Positions 22,559-33,962 of a stretch of 64,000 nucleotides of DNA are shown here, piece by piece; the stretch's first letter is position 1; each line of letters starts with the position of its first letter. The notes beneath the pieces were generated by a model, which saw only the letters and a program-made list of their open reading frames with translations, ran no database searches and had not been told where the DNA came from. A program made the position numbers and the translations under genes. The DNA is from Channa striata (Eukaryota > Chordata > Actinopteri > Anabantiformes > Channidae): assembly GCA_033026295.1 (NCBI GenBank), contig CM065182.1, forward strand, positions 4,960,001 to 5,024,000, read 5' to 3'.

Positions 22559-23400
22559 CGCAAGACAAGGCTGCCGAGGTAGGTACGAGGATTTAGGAAG
22601 TTGCCAGAAGCAGGAGAGAGGGCAGAGAAAACTCAAGAAAGACGGGCAGGATCACGGGAAGAAAGAAGAATGTGGGTAATTCCATGAAAAGGGGGGGAAG
22701 CCCTGGGAGAGTTTAAAGATGTGGGAAGCTTGGCAAGCGAAAAAGGGGATCTGTAGGTGAGTGGAGAGGTGGAGGGTCTGGTCAGGAGGGAGGGAACCGG
22801 GGGGGGATCAGTGGAGGAAAAACTGGAGCCTGCAGGCGCCAACGGGTTCCCAGTTTCTCTTTAGGCTAAATGATTGACAACATTAAAACAGCAGCATATT
22901 AAAGAAAGCCAGGCATTTGGAACAGAGCTCGTTCCCCCGATCGACTTATCTCAGGGGACGGGATGAGTGTCGAGGTAAATGCACTGATATTTGTCGAGTC
23001 GGTTTCTTTGCGGATCTGATCATCCTCGGTTACAGCAGACGATTTTAAGCTGTTGACGAATAGTTTTAGAAAAGGTCAGAAAAGATGAGTTTGCAATTTA
23101 AACGCATTAAAAACATTAGGACAAGTGAACAGCGACAAATTCAAGGCGTCCCTCACATTGATCCACGTCCACCAACTGGCTGGTTTAGTCTAATGAAGAG
23201 TGATCGTAACGTCGTAGGTTTGGTCTTAAAGAACTTTGGAACATTATAACTGTGTCGTTTTAAAAGTGTGAGGTTCCTGAGCTTTGGTTTGTGCAAATGA
23301 CACGTTCCCCAATTGTAAAACAGCAAAGGTTTCATGAAAATTGCACTAATCCTTCTTTAACATTATAACTAGATCCGTGCGTTAGGGAAAAGGTGGAGAG
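22559..23400. other. Purine-rich then ordinary DNA; no gene
   Basis: To 22810 the plus strand is strongly A/G-rich with G-runs. From 22860 to 22980 it contains AGCATATTAAAG and ATCGACTTATCTCAGGGG and could be a weak regulatory block. Nothing else recognised. Confidence 0.35.
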
Positions 23401-23402
23401 TT

Positions 23403-23830
23403 TTGAAAGTCAACATTTTGGTTTTAGTTCACTCTCATCAACAGTGTTTCCAGCAACAGCAGGCAGCCGTTTTCTCGGAAAAGCCCCTGATAAACCCACT
23501 GAACGCTGCGTCAAACGGAAACACAAAGTTTAGTGATTCTACGGTGAACAAAGTGAAGCTTTTAGCAGCTGATCAGACAGAAAGCAGAGAGACTTTCAGC
23601 ACTAGAGGGGCCTGGTATTGTTCACGTTGGCCCGTTAGTGGCATTGGATGGAGATTTAAGACCTGTAGTCTTTCTGTGGAGACGTTCATTCTCTGTGGGT
23701 TCGCTTTTTGTGGCGACACGACACACAGTCCTGCTACTGGGGGCATATTGTTCCACAGGGGGACGTGGGCGCAACAAGTCATTCTCACTCCCGAGGCGTC
23801 AAAAAACGTCACTTTGTCGACACTGAGCTT
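23403..23830 (+). mobile_element. Unclassified fish interspersed repeat(s)
   Basis: The left part (CAGTGTTTCCAGCAACAGCA, then AAACCCACTGAACGC, GTGAACAAAGTGAAGC, TTTAGCAGCTGATC) and the right part (CATTCTCACTCCCGAGGCG, then GTCACTTTGTCGACAC) each resemble phrases I know as common interspersed repeats in spiny-rayed fish. They may be two elements joined or one composite. A 166-codon frame crosses them but has no domain. Class and ends are unresolved. Confidence 0.45.
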
Positions 23831-25630
23831 TCGGTGTAGTTCAATGGAAACCCCAACATTTCAATATTTAACGCCTAAAGCAATGATTTACTATATAAAC
23901 TGAAAAAGTTTCACAGGGTGGTGAATGGTACAACAGGACGCAGGACTTTTCCACAACAGAGCAAGAACCGGATGCTGTGGCATCAAATGGCATCGCATGG
24001 GAGCGTCCAGCAGTGATGGCAAAACGGTTCCTGTGGCAGAATGAGGACACGCCAAAGGAGGTAAAACTACGTGACACCCTCGGACCTTTATAGGACTCAC
24101 TGTGTATGTTACAGACAGAGCGTTTGATGAGTAACACGTGATGTCAACACAATTCAGTTTGTTTTACATGAAACTTCACGTCTCATGCCCCTGAATAAAA
24201 CTTAAATCATCAATCCCAGTAGTTACACCTGCTCTTTTCCTCCAATGACAAGTCGAATAAGTCCACCCGTCCTATGTTTCCTCTACATCTCTCATAATTA
24301 ACAGTCAAACCAGTAATGAAGTAACTATAAAGAAAAAGTGAATCAAACTCCTGTTACGTCTGATAAAGACAGGAAACAGGAGCAGCACCTCATGACAACA
24401 TCAGCAGATACTTCTGCGATGACACGTCTGGAAGCTGGAAGTGGCGTCCAGACAGCGGCGACTACCAAAGATCAATGAGGAGTCCTGAAGGGCAGCCTGA
24501 AACCCAGAGTAATTGCGGCCAAACAGGGAGGTTATCATCTCAGGTCTCCCCCTCACCGGCCTTTTCATTCCACTGATGGACTTCAAACCAATGGACACCG
24601 GGCCACTGAGATTAATCCAGCAGTAAAAGGACCATTACTCATCACAGACTGTCTGGTGTGTGTGTGTGTGTGTGTGTGTGCTCCACAATTAGGAGACCTG
24701 GCTTCATGATGTCCGCCATTGTGGAGATGCAGACAGAGATTATAAAAGCGATTTCAGGGAGCCAGTGATTGACAAAGGGTCGACGAGTGGAGAGAAAAAA
24801 TCGGGAGGAATTTGAAAAATTGGAGGAAACTAGTGAGAAAACGAGGGCGGAAAGATTTTAAAAACCCCGGAATAGAAAGAGACAGCTGGCTGGTTGACAG
24901 CGGGCCGCAGTGTGGACACCACAGTAGACTGCTCTTAAATGGCTGTCTGTCAGAACACCAGTGGCTGCCCTCTGTTACACTCCTTTAAATGAGCTCGTTA
25001 TGGTTCAGGCCATTACGGAGTGGACTCGCTCTTTTCGCAGGAAGCTGAGATGTCATTAAACACAGTGAGAGTGAGGAGGGGGGGAACGGAGAGAGAGTCG
25101 GACTAATGCGAGAGATGGAAAAAAAAAGACAGAAACCAAAGGGAGTGTGATGGAGACAGACAGAAAGGCAGAGGCAGAGGGGAAACATGGCCCCCCCCCC
25201 AAAAAAAAGGAGGCCAAGAATAGATGGAGGTTCTGTGAGGAGAGAAAACGTGTGGAAGGAAAAGAGTGAGCGAATTAAATCAAAGTGAAGAGGGATTCAA
25301 TTTACATTAAGTGACGGCAAACTTTCTAAATTACAGCATTCTGTGTGAAGTAAGGCTTTCTAGACTAAATTAAAAGCACTCGGCGTTCGAGTGGCTTCGG
25401 CTACTATCTTACGTGCCTTAATGCACCGAACATCAGGGTGAGCGAAAAATTAAAAAGTAGTGTAGCATGAAGGTTCAGCCCACGCAGTCAGAAAAAAAGC
25501 CCAAAGCCAGAAGCAGAGTCGTGTACGTGAGCAATCAGAGGTGATGTCTTCCCACACGAGTGATTATTAATCTGTTCACTTTCTAATAATACTGTCCAAC
25601 GCTTCAATGTGTCGTCACGTTACAACCTTC
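23831..25630. other. No gene seen
   Basis: Ordinary to purine-rich DNA. A C-run followed by an A-run lies at about 25191-25208. Reading frames on either strand are below 90 codons and none carries a domain. No transposon recognised. Confidence 0.4.
24656..24680. repeat. (TG)n microsatellite
   Basis: About 12 perfect TG units. Confidence 0.92.
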
Positions 25631-25659
25631 TCTACGTGCGATTGGCAGCTCGTCAGCCC

Positions 25660-25860
25660 GCGGCCTGGATTAGCTCGTTTGTCTGGGCCAAAACTGTTGA
25701 AAACACACTGGGTGAAATATTAACGTGTAGCTGACAGATCCACGGGCGGCAGGAGCCAAGCCACCCGTGAACCACAGGGTCAGTGGTTCGATTCCCCGTT
25801 CCTCCTGGCTACGTGTCAATGTACAACTTTTTGCAAGAAAGACACGTGTTTCGTTTCGAA
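25660..25860 (+). mobile_element. tRNA-derived SINE remnant
   Basis: A pol III B-box-like GGTTCGATTCC lies at 25785-25795, preceded by GGCGGCAGGAGCCAAGCC (a degraded A-box region) and CCGTGAACCACAGGGTCAGT. It is followed by TCCTCCTGGCTACGTGTCAA and TTGCAAGAAAGACACG, the decayed common tail of this fish SINE type. The left end carries CCTGGATTAGCTC, shared with 41.63 kb. Not a functional tRNA: arms do not pair and no discriminator end exists. Confidence 0.65.
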
Positions 25861-26459
25861 GAACGGTGGACGCGTGCGACACAGACAAACAAGCTAATTG
25901 TGGCTGCAGGCTGACAAGCAACCAAACATTCATTCTTGGTATTAATGTCTGACATTTTCAAACTGCTTGTTTTGTCAAAGGAGCGACTCTAAACGTTTAA
26001 CCTGCGTAAATCCACTCACTGAGGTAAATTGGTTGTTTAAAGGTTGTTTTATATTTGTGTACACACATATTTAATATGACATATCCTGGTTTGTGTAAAA
26101 TTGTTGTTTCAGAGACATGAAGAAGGTTTGGTGAACACACGTTACAGTTTGTTTTTTGCAGCCTCCAAATTTATCCCAGCCACAGAGAACAACAGCCTCC
26201 AGCAGCGTCTTCTTCTTCACGTAAGACGTTTGTGGCTTGAGGACATTTCTCTCACTTTTCATCCACGTGGCATAGATTTGCGAATATTCCCATACATCGT
26301 TTCTAACTACATTTTTTGGGGGAAACTCTGTTGGTATGTGAGCTCTGGAGGTCTGTGAAAAGCGGTTCACAGTTCTTCAGAGACAAATGTGCCAACGCAG
26401 AAAAGGAGACGCGTAAACAAACGGACCTTTACGGCCGTTAAACAGCGAGCCGACTAAAT
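25861..26459. other. No gene seen
   Basis: Non-coding DNA with frames under 100 codons on both strands. No repeat recognised beyond the SINE tail to the left. Confidence 0.4.
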
Positions 26460-26660
26460 GTCAGTTTGGCTGCTGCTCCATCTAAGCGTCTGGCTCCTTT
26501 GATTTTCATCTGTTTACCACATCCTATCTCCCAAATACAGAACATGCCCATATCAATTATGATTTACCCAAATGTCACACACACAGGTGGAAAACCTAAT
26601 GGCACTCGGCTTATTAATAGTTTGTTTCACATCAGATTGATTGGGTCTGTGAATGTTTAA
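26460..26660. promoter_or_regulatory. Candidate regulatory block
   Basis: Repeat-poor DNA with CATATCAATTATGATTTACC near 26549, GCTTATTAATAGTTTG near 26608 and CACATCAGATTGATTGGG near 26628, which includes GATTGATTG, a PBX/HOX-like word. The 64-codon frame is treated as chance. Confidence 0.28.
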
Positions 26661-28019
26661 CCATCATTCTGTTGTTGTTTACCACAGAATCAAATCAGAG
26701 GAGACATTTATCTTGAAAAATGCAACTGAAACATTTAGAGATTATTGAACATTATTAATCACCCGTCTTAAAAAGAAAATCCCTATTGATCATCCACAAA
26801 CACTCGCCTGCTGAAAAACATGTTTTTACTGTTGCTTGCAACATCTTTAACATTTAAAACGTACATCATAAATTATGTTGTGGACTTTATTTTGACACTA
26901 TAACTCTGCTTTAAAGTGTTTTGATGCCCATTGAGGAACCACGTCTGATGCAAATAAAAGCCACAGATGAATGAAGAGGCCACACAGAGGGCAGCTCAGT
27001 TTCATTTCTGAAGCGCCAAGAGCAAAATGGTTTTATGACATCAGAGACGTGAACTTGCAAAATAGTGACTGAGTCATGGTCAAAGTGCAGGAGAATTTTT
27101 TTCTTGGAGTTGATGTTTCCATGAACTTTTAATCTGAAATAAAATACTCTGTTAGCTTTGTTAAATAGCGACTTTACCAAATTTTAGCTTCAGTTAAATG
27201 TTTTTCCATCATTATGAGTTCGGATGAAGTCATCGGGGGGAGCGCTGGAAAAGCAGGTTGGTCATTATTACAAACCCGAGATGACGTAATGGGAACTAAA
27301 GGATCCTCCAAGTGATGTCATCTGGAGGACGTGTTTAATTCAGGGATGTTAGAGCAAAATTTGCATGTTCTGTACTCATGTACTCAAACTGGAACAAAAA
27401 GAACTTTTACAAGTTCATATGTTTTTAGGTGAAACTGTCAGAAAGGTGATAATTCTACACAATTTGGCCACCATATTTAAAATAATCAAGGTGGCCGAAA
27501 CATTAGAACCACCTCGTCTTACAGTGACTCCACTAACCACTTTGACCTCAGTAGACTTAAAACCTTATGCCTGATCCGTGCGTATTACTTAAACCAGAGC
27601 CCTGGACGGATGAAGCCTCGGTTATGCCTCATAATTAACAGATGCTCAGTGATGCGGGAACGTTGTCTCATCGCTGCTGCCATCTCACCCCGGCTAAACT
27701 TCAAATAAGTGTGCACAGGCACAGCCCCGCCGTCTCTCCTCCCCGCACCGTATTTAAAGAAACTCGAGAGAGACTCGAAGTGAAGGCCACGGGCAAAACG
27801 AAAGAGAGGAACATTGAGGACTCATGAGTATTATTCCTCTTACACGTTAAATGTTTGGATTGCAAAGCAAAAAGAAAAGAAAGAACAATGCTGCTAAAAC
27901 GTCTGCAGATAAATGACACGGTTTTACAGGCGAGAACTCCAGCCTGCTCCCCAAACATCTGCTGAACCCCCACAGCTCAGCAGATCAAGATCCACGGGTT
28001 CTCCCAGGCAGTTCTGCTA
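26661..28019. other. No gene seen; contains a shared 17-mer
   Basis: AT-rich non-coding DNA. At 27313-27329 is TGATGTCATCTGGAGGA, whose reverse complement occurs at 41365-41381, probably two pieces of one interspersed repeat. A flanking inverted repeat TCCTCCA/TGGAGGA encloses it. The patch 27600-27790 is GC-richer and may hold a weak regulatory element. Confidence 0.4.
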
Positions 28020-28340
28020 GGACCACGTGACTTTATGGGCCGTGGGCGCTGGCGGTGGCTGTGCCGCACACTTTGTCACTCCGCCAACAGAGTCTCTTGC
28101 GACGGGATTTGGGCAGGAGGTCTTCATTCATCTTTAGGCCCTGGGATATAGGCGGCCGCGTGTCACAGATGACAGACTCCGCACGAGAGCGGGTCTGCCG
28201 GCGTGGAAGGAGGCAGTCGTCAGCTGACATCGTCTGCTCGGAAAGAAGGCCACGTATTTGTCAAACTGCTTACGACATAAATCATGCCAATATTAAAGAC
28301 TGCGGCTTGTTTGGAGAACGCAAACGAGCAGATAAACGCT
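28020..28340. promoter_or_regulatory. Candidate conserved regulatory block
   Basis: GC-balanced, repeat-free block with CTTCATTCATCTTTAGGCC near 28120, GTCAGCTGACATCG (palindromic GTCAGCTGAC, 28218-28227) and GACATAAATCATGCC near 28273. Overlapping 65-128-codon frames on both strands have no domain. The composition and palindromic E-box are the evidence. Confidence 0.28.
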
Positions 28341-29382
28341 TGAGCACGTGTAGTGTCCACGGAGACCACACACACACACACTTGTGCAGAGAGTTTCTAG
28401 AAGCCGAAAGCCTTGTAGATGAACTGGCTTGTTGCTTTTGAAGTTTGTCTCGTTCCAAAGATAGCCGCCTCCTCCGAGGCACCGACACTGAGGGACACTG
28501 CTACTTTATAGGATCTGTGATGTATGAACTTGTGGCTGAGGGAGCTGGATTCTCTCCGTGCTCTTAGATGTGCCGTGGGGGCTGTGGCAGACTTTGGTCA
28601 TATTTCATGATGAAGAAAAAAAAAAATACACAGTGCAGTATTGATTATTGACTTATGGCTGGGGGAAATTGAAGTTCCAATACAGAAGCTTTCTTCACAG
28701 AGCTCCGTCTGAGGACTTAATAGAATGATTCCGGTCCCTCGGGGGAGTGACCACGGCCATCACCTACTGCTCCCTCCGTCTTAATCTCTTTTAGTCTCAC
28801 TCTGCCGCTCTGTGCACTTTCCTCTCTTCATTTCTTTTCAGTCTCGCTCTTCATCTTCTGATGACTTCCTCCGACTTTCCTCCAGCCATTTCTGTTCCAT
28901 CTTGTAACACAATGTGTATTTATGACTCTTCCTTCCGCTGTGGACTTTCACAAAATCACACGTCTTTCTCGGTCTGTCCAGCAGTAGAGTCTTTATTCGA
29001 GAAAGTAAACACGAATGTTGTTGCTAATTTATATAATTTGAGACTGAACTCATCCACGAGGTTTTAATGTTGTGGTGGACATGATTTGTGTGTGAAAAAT
29101 AAACAATTTGTATTATGGTCATAAAAATTTAACATGAATTTAACACAATTTAAAATGTGTGCCTCCATTATCCCAGGCGGCCTCACACACACATTTCCAG
29201 ATTTGTCAGGATTTCCGACACACAGTTCACGGCCATTGATCCTGACTGTGTGAAACCAGCCGCAGACAGACGTCTGCTCTCCCATTGTTTGCTGGCGATG
29301 TGTGAACCAGGTCTTAGCAGCACGGGGCTTTCATCTACACCTTCTCTGCTTTGTCCTGTCTCTCCCCTTGTCATTCCCACTT
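28341..29382. other. No gene seen
   Basis: Ordinary non-coding DNA. Small CA run near 28369-28381 and an A-run near 28616-28627. Around 28770-28860 the plus strand is pyrimidine-rich. Confidence 0.4.
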
Positions 29383-29383
29383 T

Positions 29384-29427
<44 letters not shown>
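29383..29427. repeat. Compound (CT)n(CA)n microsatellite
   Basis: A short CT array runs directly into about 16 CA units. Pyrimidine-rich DNA continues on both sides to about 29550. Confidence 0.94.
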
Positions 29428-29429
<2 letters not shown>

Positions 29430-30700
29430 TTTCACCCTTTGCTCACTTTATCCCCGTCTCTCTTAGTTGTTCTCAATTACCTCTCCAGTTCTCTCTCTCA
29501 CATGACCTTTCACTATCTCATTCACTGCTCTCTCTCCTGCGCTCGTCCTTTCCCAGTTACTTTCATTCACCGCCGCCTTCGCCCGCGTTCCTTCCACTGT
29601 GTTCTTTAATTTCCTGTGCATGAAAGATTAATCTGGTGGCTTTAATAATGAATAAGGAGGCACGGTTGAAAAGTGCAGAAGGTTCACCAAACTACTGTAC
29701 AGCAGCAAGGATCCAAAAGACAGCGGGGAGCAGAGTTTCCTCCCCGTCCCCGAATTGCTAAATTGTAGTAATAGTTTTGTCCAATACAAAACTCTTAAAA
29801 TGAATTCTAATCATATAAAGGCAGCAATTCCGCTCATTTCTGAAGCTGAAACCTTCAATACATTTGTATGCATGAAAAATTACTGCAAAGTTACTGCATA
29901 GTTTTGACGAGTAGAAATTGTGGTTGACACAGTAAAAAGTGCAGAGGATGGTTGGATTGACGAAACAAAGGGCTGTGACAGAAAAGATCACTGTGCGTTG
30001 CCTGTTTGCAGCTGAATCATTTCTTTTGCCGCCAACAATTCCGTCATTTTAAGGCTCGAGCTCCGCACGCCACTATTTATTTGCACAAACATCCTCCTCA
30101 ATTTATCTTCAGGTGTCAGTGTCAATACCTGCCATGACACAGACTCACAGTACAGCACTGGCAGCAGCGCAGAAAAGGCTTTTTCTGTGCAAGGCTCAAA
30201 ATTCTAACCAATTACAGAAGATCAAAGTTTGGGTGTCACATGGAGACATGAAAGGTTCCTGTGTGCCGGTCTACGAGATGCCACGGACTTTGACTCATTC
30301 TATACCCACTCATTGCATATTGTAGCTTATTGACGTCTAATCTTAAAGTAATTATCCTATGATCCGTTCTTACACTTTATAATAATCACAAATAGCCACT
30401 AGATTTTGGTGGTCAAACGTCACATTATTACTGTCCCACTCGGGTGAATCCCAAATCTCAGGATCACTTTAATGTCATTTCTTTAAATTTGGCGTAAATG
30501 TCCATTTGAACTCACTGATGGTCACAGGTTAGAGGCAATGGGGAAATTTCACTATATCTCTCAGAAATGTCCACTTTGACCCAAGGATAAACTGATTAGA
30601 ATACAATTCTGGACAGACGTATATGGCATACAAGAGGCTTTTATTTGAGTTACAGTCAAGCATCGTCTACTTGTCTGAGGTTAAGAAAGTATTCATACCT
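29428..30700. other. No gene seen
   Basis: Pyrimidine-rich at the left, then AT-rich. No domain in any frame and no repeat recognised until the retrotransposon remnant at 30.72 kb. Confidence 0.4.
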
Positions 30701-30719
30701 CAGTATTCAAACACGTATC

Positions 30720-31010
30720 AAAGACGAAGAGGACAGAGGAGGAAGGCCGTAGTGATAGATGTACAGAAGCAATCCCAAGTGATAGCAACATCAGGAAGAC
30801 GGAGCAGGAGAAGCTTGGGGAATACCAAAGGCTGTATCGAAGACGAGGAAGGTCACTGTGGCAACTGAAACATTGGGGCTGCGGTCCTCAAACTGGGAGA
30901 GCGGCGCCAGCAGATTCCAGAACCATCACCTGAGATCTCTGTCGAGAAGAGTGCAGTCACAGGAACAGCTAAAATACTGCACAGGAAACCGAAGCTCCCC
31001 GGCCTAAAGC
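30720..31010 (+). pseudogene. Broken non-LTR retrotransposon ORF, C-terminal endonuclease end
   Basis: Three reading-frame pieces line up with the C-terminus of a fish non-LTR retrotransposon polyprotein: KAVVIDV (30743-30763), PSDSNIRKTEQEKLGEYQRL in another frame (30775-30834), then IGAAVLKLG (30872-30898) and EISVEKSAVTGTAKIL further on, ending LPGL near 31005. The V-D plus downstream K-x-E-K-x-x-x-Y pattern looks like the restriction-like endonuclease of R2/R4/Dong-type LINEs; that family placement is inference. A short insertion after GATGTA and a TGA at 30866-30868 break it. Reverse transcriptase is absent: a 5'-truncated dead copy. Confidence 0.78.
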
Positions 31011-31085
31011 TTGAAGGAAGGAAAAAGGCAACTCGAAGGGGGAGAACGGGTAATTCCTTTTTTTTTTTTACTTCTATAAATACAA
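31011..31085 (+). mobile_element. 3' untranslated tail of the retrotransposon remnant
   Basis: Purine-rich sequence with GGGGGAGAACGGG runs into a T-run (about 31059-31069) and CTTCTATAAATACAA. Position directly after the ORF remnant suggests it is the element's 3' UTR. No target-site duplication identified. Confidence 0.5.
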
Positions 31086-32035
31086 ACACACTGTATATAG
31101 TTGTTGAATTACTGCCCGAGAATGTTTGGCATCAACCCATTCGGTGAGTCGGTCCATCGGGCGCCCACTCACACGCTCACATCATCCACACTCCTCGCCC
31201 GCTGCCTTCATCCTCATCTTCGACAGACAGCCCGGAGAACACCTGGAGAGCGCCCAAAAACAAGCGACTCAGCCGCCTCCAGCGATTCTTCATCCCAACA
31301 CACTCCTAACTTACTGTAGCCTCTGCTCTAATACCCCAGGAGCCCTGACAATTTGTCTTTGTCACCAAGAACAACCTCATCCCTCTCACTGTCGTTCTGC
31401 TACCACTTCCTGCTGCTACAGTCCGCCCGGAGATCGAGAGCAGAGAAAAACAAAATCCCCCGAAAAACAAAAAGCTTGTTTTCAGAGCAGAATCTCCTTC
31501 AGTAGATGCAATAAGTTGTTTAATATCATATAATAAGTCTTGAGCTCTGTGACAGAGAAAAACAATACCCTGAATCAAACATTAATTCTTTATTTTGTAT
31601 GAATACTGATCTCAAACACTTTTTAACTTTTTTATTTTATATTGGCATCACTGCAGTTTCTCCGCCCATCTATAGTTGTTATTGGTGTCAATCTTACTTA
31701 CTTCTAATAGGAACGAGTTGTACAAGGCTTCGGGTCATATTATAGAAAGAGAAGGGAAGGTTTGAGTTTTGTCAGGAGCTGTTTGGTTGCTTGTCTAATG
31801 ATTTTCCTGGGTTATGGTCTGCACAAGTTCTCATTTTCTCAGATTTCACCCCTTGAACGTTCCTGCTGTAGCTGTGATCCATTTGTGGTATCTTGTGCTT
31901 TCCAGCCCCACTCCTCCGTCTGCACTGCGCAGTTTATCATCATTAAAATGAAAAGACTCTGGTGTCTGGCTGTCTGTAAACTGCTTTGTATGAGCACTGC
32001 ACATTATACAATAAACCTACATTAGGACGACTGAC
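31086..32035. other. No gene seen
   Basis: The 31130-31460 stretch is C-rich and open in two frames (72 and 135 codons), but reads as Ser/Pro/His-rich peptide with no domain or splice context. Near 31976-32020, GTAAACTGCTTTGTATGAGC followed by ACAATAAACC vaguely resembles an L2-like 3' tail; too weak to call. Confidence 0.35.
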
Positions 32036-32039
32036 AGTG

Positions 32040-32300
32040 AGAATGTGCCCTAGAAATGTGGGGGGTAAAGCCGCTCAGAAATGCATTTGATGCGCTACAT
32101 GCCCCGTGATCATCCCATCAACTTTGCTTGATGTTGCGAAAGAGAGAGAGAGAGAGAGAGAAATGTTATGAAGTGATTCCACTGGCATGCAATATGGGAT
32201 TTATGGAAAAAGGCAACGCTCACTCATCTTCATTAGATCTAGGGGGGAGATGGTGAAGTAGCACAAACCTCTATTTATAACCATCACAAAGAAGGGACGG
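32040..32300. promoter_or_regulatory. Candidate regulatory block interrupted by (GA)n
   Basis: GC-balanced DNA with CAGAAATGCATTTGATGCGC near 32078, TTCATTAGATCTAGG near 32230 and TCTATTTATAACC near 32270. A perfect GA microsatellite (32141-32161) interrupts it. If conserved, the microsatellite would be a lineage-specific insertion into an older element. Confidence 0.27.
32141..32161. repeat. (GA)n microsatellite
   Basis: Ten GA units inside a candidate regulatory block. Confidence 0.93.
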
Positions 32301-33038
32301 GAACAAAATCCTTCTGTGACACTCGGGCGTTAAGATTCGCTGTGCCTCTCAGCCATGCGTTGCCCACGAAAAGAAAGAAAGAAAAAAATGTGACACACAG
32401 ACTGAAAACATCTTTTCAAGGTTTTGCAGCAGCCGGTGTTGTGGAAGTGAGGAGCGAAATGACGCACCATCCCAACCACTGCCAGCCACTTTCTGATGAG
32501 GAGATGTTTCATGCTTCTTTAAGCACAGATTGCAAAATAGAAGTCACGTTGTGTCCTCCAGTGTTGGGAGAAATGATTGTGGCCTTGCAGGCAAAGCTGC
32601 CTCAGAGTATGGAATGAATGCGCCGGTGAGGCAAACCACATTAAGACGCTATGGACCGCGGCGTGCACGTCTTCTGCCGTTGACAATGCCTGTTGGTGTG
32701 GGAGACTCACAACGGACTAATCACAGCGACCCCACACACTGACAGGAAGTTAAAACCCTCAGACTATGATACACGCCCCGAAAAAGAATCACTCAGCGCA
32801 TGCTTTTATTTTGGTGGATTTTTCCAGTTGTTAATCATTAATGTGATGAGTGTCCGTTATGACTTTAGGTAAAACATCTGTTACAAAATACCCCCAAAAT
32901 ATTTCAGAATCTAGTCTTTAAAAGCACGATGCTGGTACGACCGGCTTAACTGACTGGCAAACATTGATCATAATATTGAATCATATTGATTGGCACAAGC
33001 TCAAGGGGATTTTCCAGCAAGACAACAAGAAGACAAAA
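32301..33038. other. No gene seen
   Basis: Short overlapping frames (60-91 codons) on both strands near 32330-32740 have no domain. AT-rich from 32800. No repeat recognised. Confidence 0.4.
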
Positions 33039-33053
33039 AGGTCACACTGACCT
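33039..33053. promoter_or_regulatory. Perfect oestrogen response element palindrome
   Basis: AGGTCA CAC TGACCT: two perfect inverted half-sites with the three-base spacer that defines an ERE, the binding site of homodimeric oestrogen receptors (ESR). All twelve half-site bases match; the extended consensus is fixed at every position. Random expectation for twelve fixed bases in 64 kb is well below one. It lies in AT-rich DNA, 170 bp left of a candidate enhancer. Binding is inferred. Confidence 0.5.
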
Positions 33054-33224
33054 CATAAAGCTTAAAAAGGTAACACCATAAAACACAAGTTATCGACATG
33101 AAAAGGGGGAAATGATGGATGAAAACACTGGTGATAAAAATGTGTTGTAAAAAACAAAGTATACAAGTCTTCAATATGCAACTTTGATGTACACAAAATA
33201 ATTTAATATCATTTTGATGTTACA

Positions 33225-33450
33225 CCGACTTGTAATAAGGCGAATGGCATCTCAGACAGCAGGTCTTTATCGGCAAACTGGATCTGTGGATCTCTGGAGT
33301 CCTGTCTCATAAAAGCTGCACAACGCTTTATTGCAATATGTATCACAGAATACATCCGTGCATTAATTCAACAGATCCTATTCTCGGCATGGCTAATAAA
33401 GACTGCAGATGCATCAGGAAACCATCATTTGAGGAGGCGAGGAGGAGAAA
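33225..33450. promoter_or_regulatory. Candidate conserved regulatory block
   Basis: Contains TCTTTATCGGC near 33266, CTTTATTGCAATATG near 33327, CCGTGCATTAATTC near 33356 and TGGCTAATAAAGAC near 33390. Repeat-free and distinct from AT-rich flanks. The perfect ERE lies about 170 bp to the left. Confidence 0.33.
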
Positions 33451-33962
33451 TACAAGACTGGGTTTCCCAGGTCGCTGAAAGCTACAGAAGAGGAGCACAG
33501 AAACATGACACACAGCTCCCATTTGTTGTGAGACAATAATTAAAAGTCATCAGTGTCATAAAGCCACGTGATATTTATCTTATCTGACACCTTCTCTGTC
33601 CATTCAATCACAATTTCAGCGTGTACCAAATGCGCATGTTCTTAAAAAAAAAAAAATCTAACTGCGACTGGTATTTATGACAGTAAAAGTTAGATCATGA
33701 CATTCGCTGGAGATGGAGATTTGCTGTCACATAGTTTGACAGCAGCCATGTTGGAATTCAGACCCTTGAACTGCTCATTCTGTCAGAGAGCTGGAAACTA
33801 CGGCTCAGAGGAAGGATCGCTGGCTATTCACACGTCGAACGGCGGCCGAACTTTTGGCCCAGTTCTAAAGTCAGACTGAGTTCGTGCACGTCGGCCTGAC
33901 GGGAGAAGCAGGACAATGTATGGATGATTTGGTTTTGATCAAACTCATTGACAAGCAAAAGT

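Noticed and set aside
23403..23903. A 166-codon open frame, the longest in the window
   Set aside because: It lies across recognisable interspersed-repeat phrases, has no domain, and overlaps other frames on both strands.
25740..25800. tRNA gene suggested by a B box
   Set aside because: The arms do not form a cloverleaf and the A box is degraded; it is a SINE. Near-B-box words at 61.6 and 63.4 kb also lack any tRNA structure.
31126..31533. A 135-codon frame after the retrotransposon tail
   Set aside because: Ser/Pro/His-rich low-complexity peptide, no domain; a 72-codon frame overlaps in another phase.
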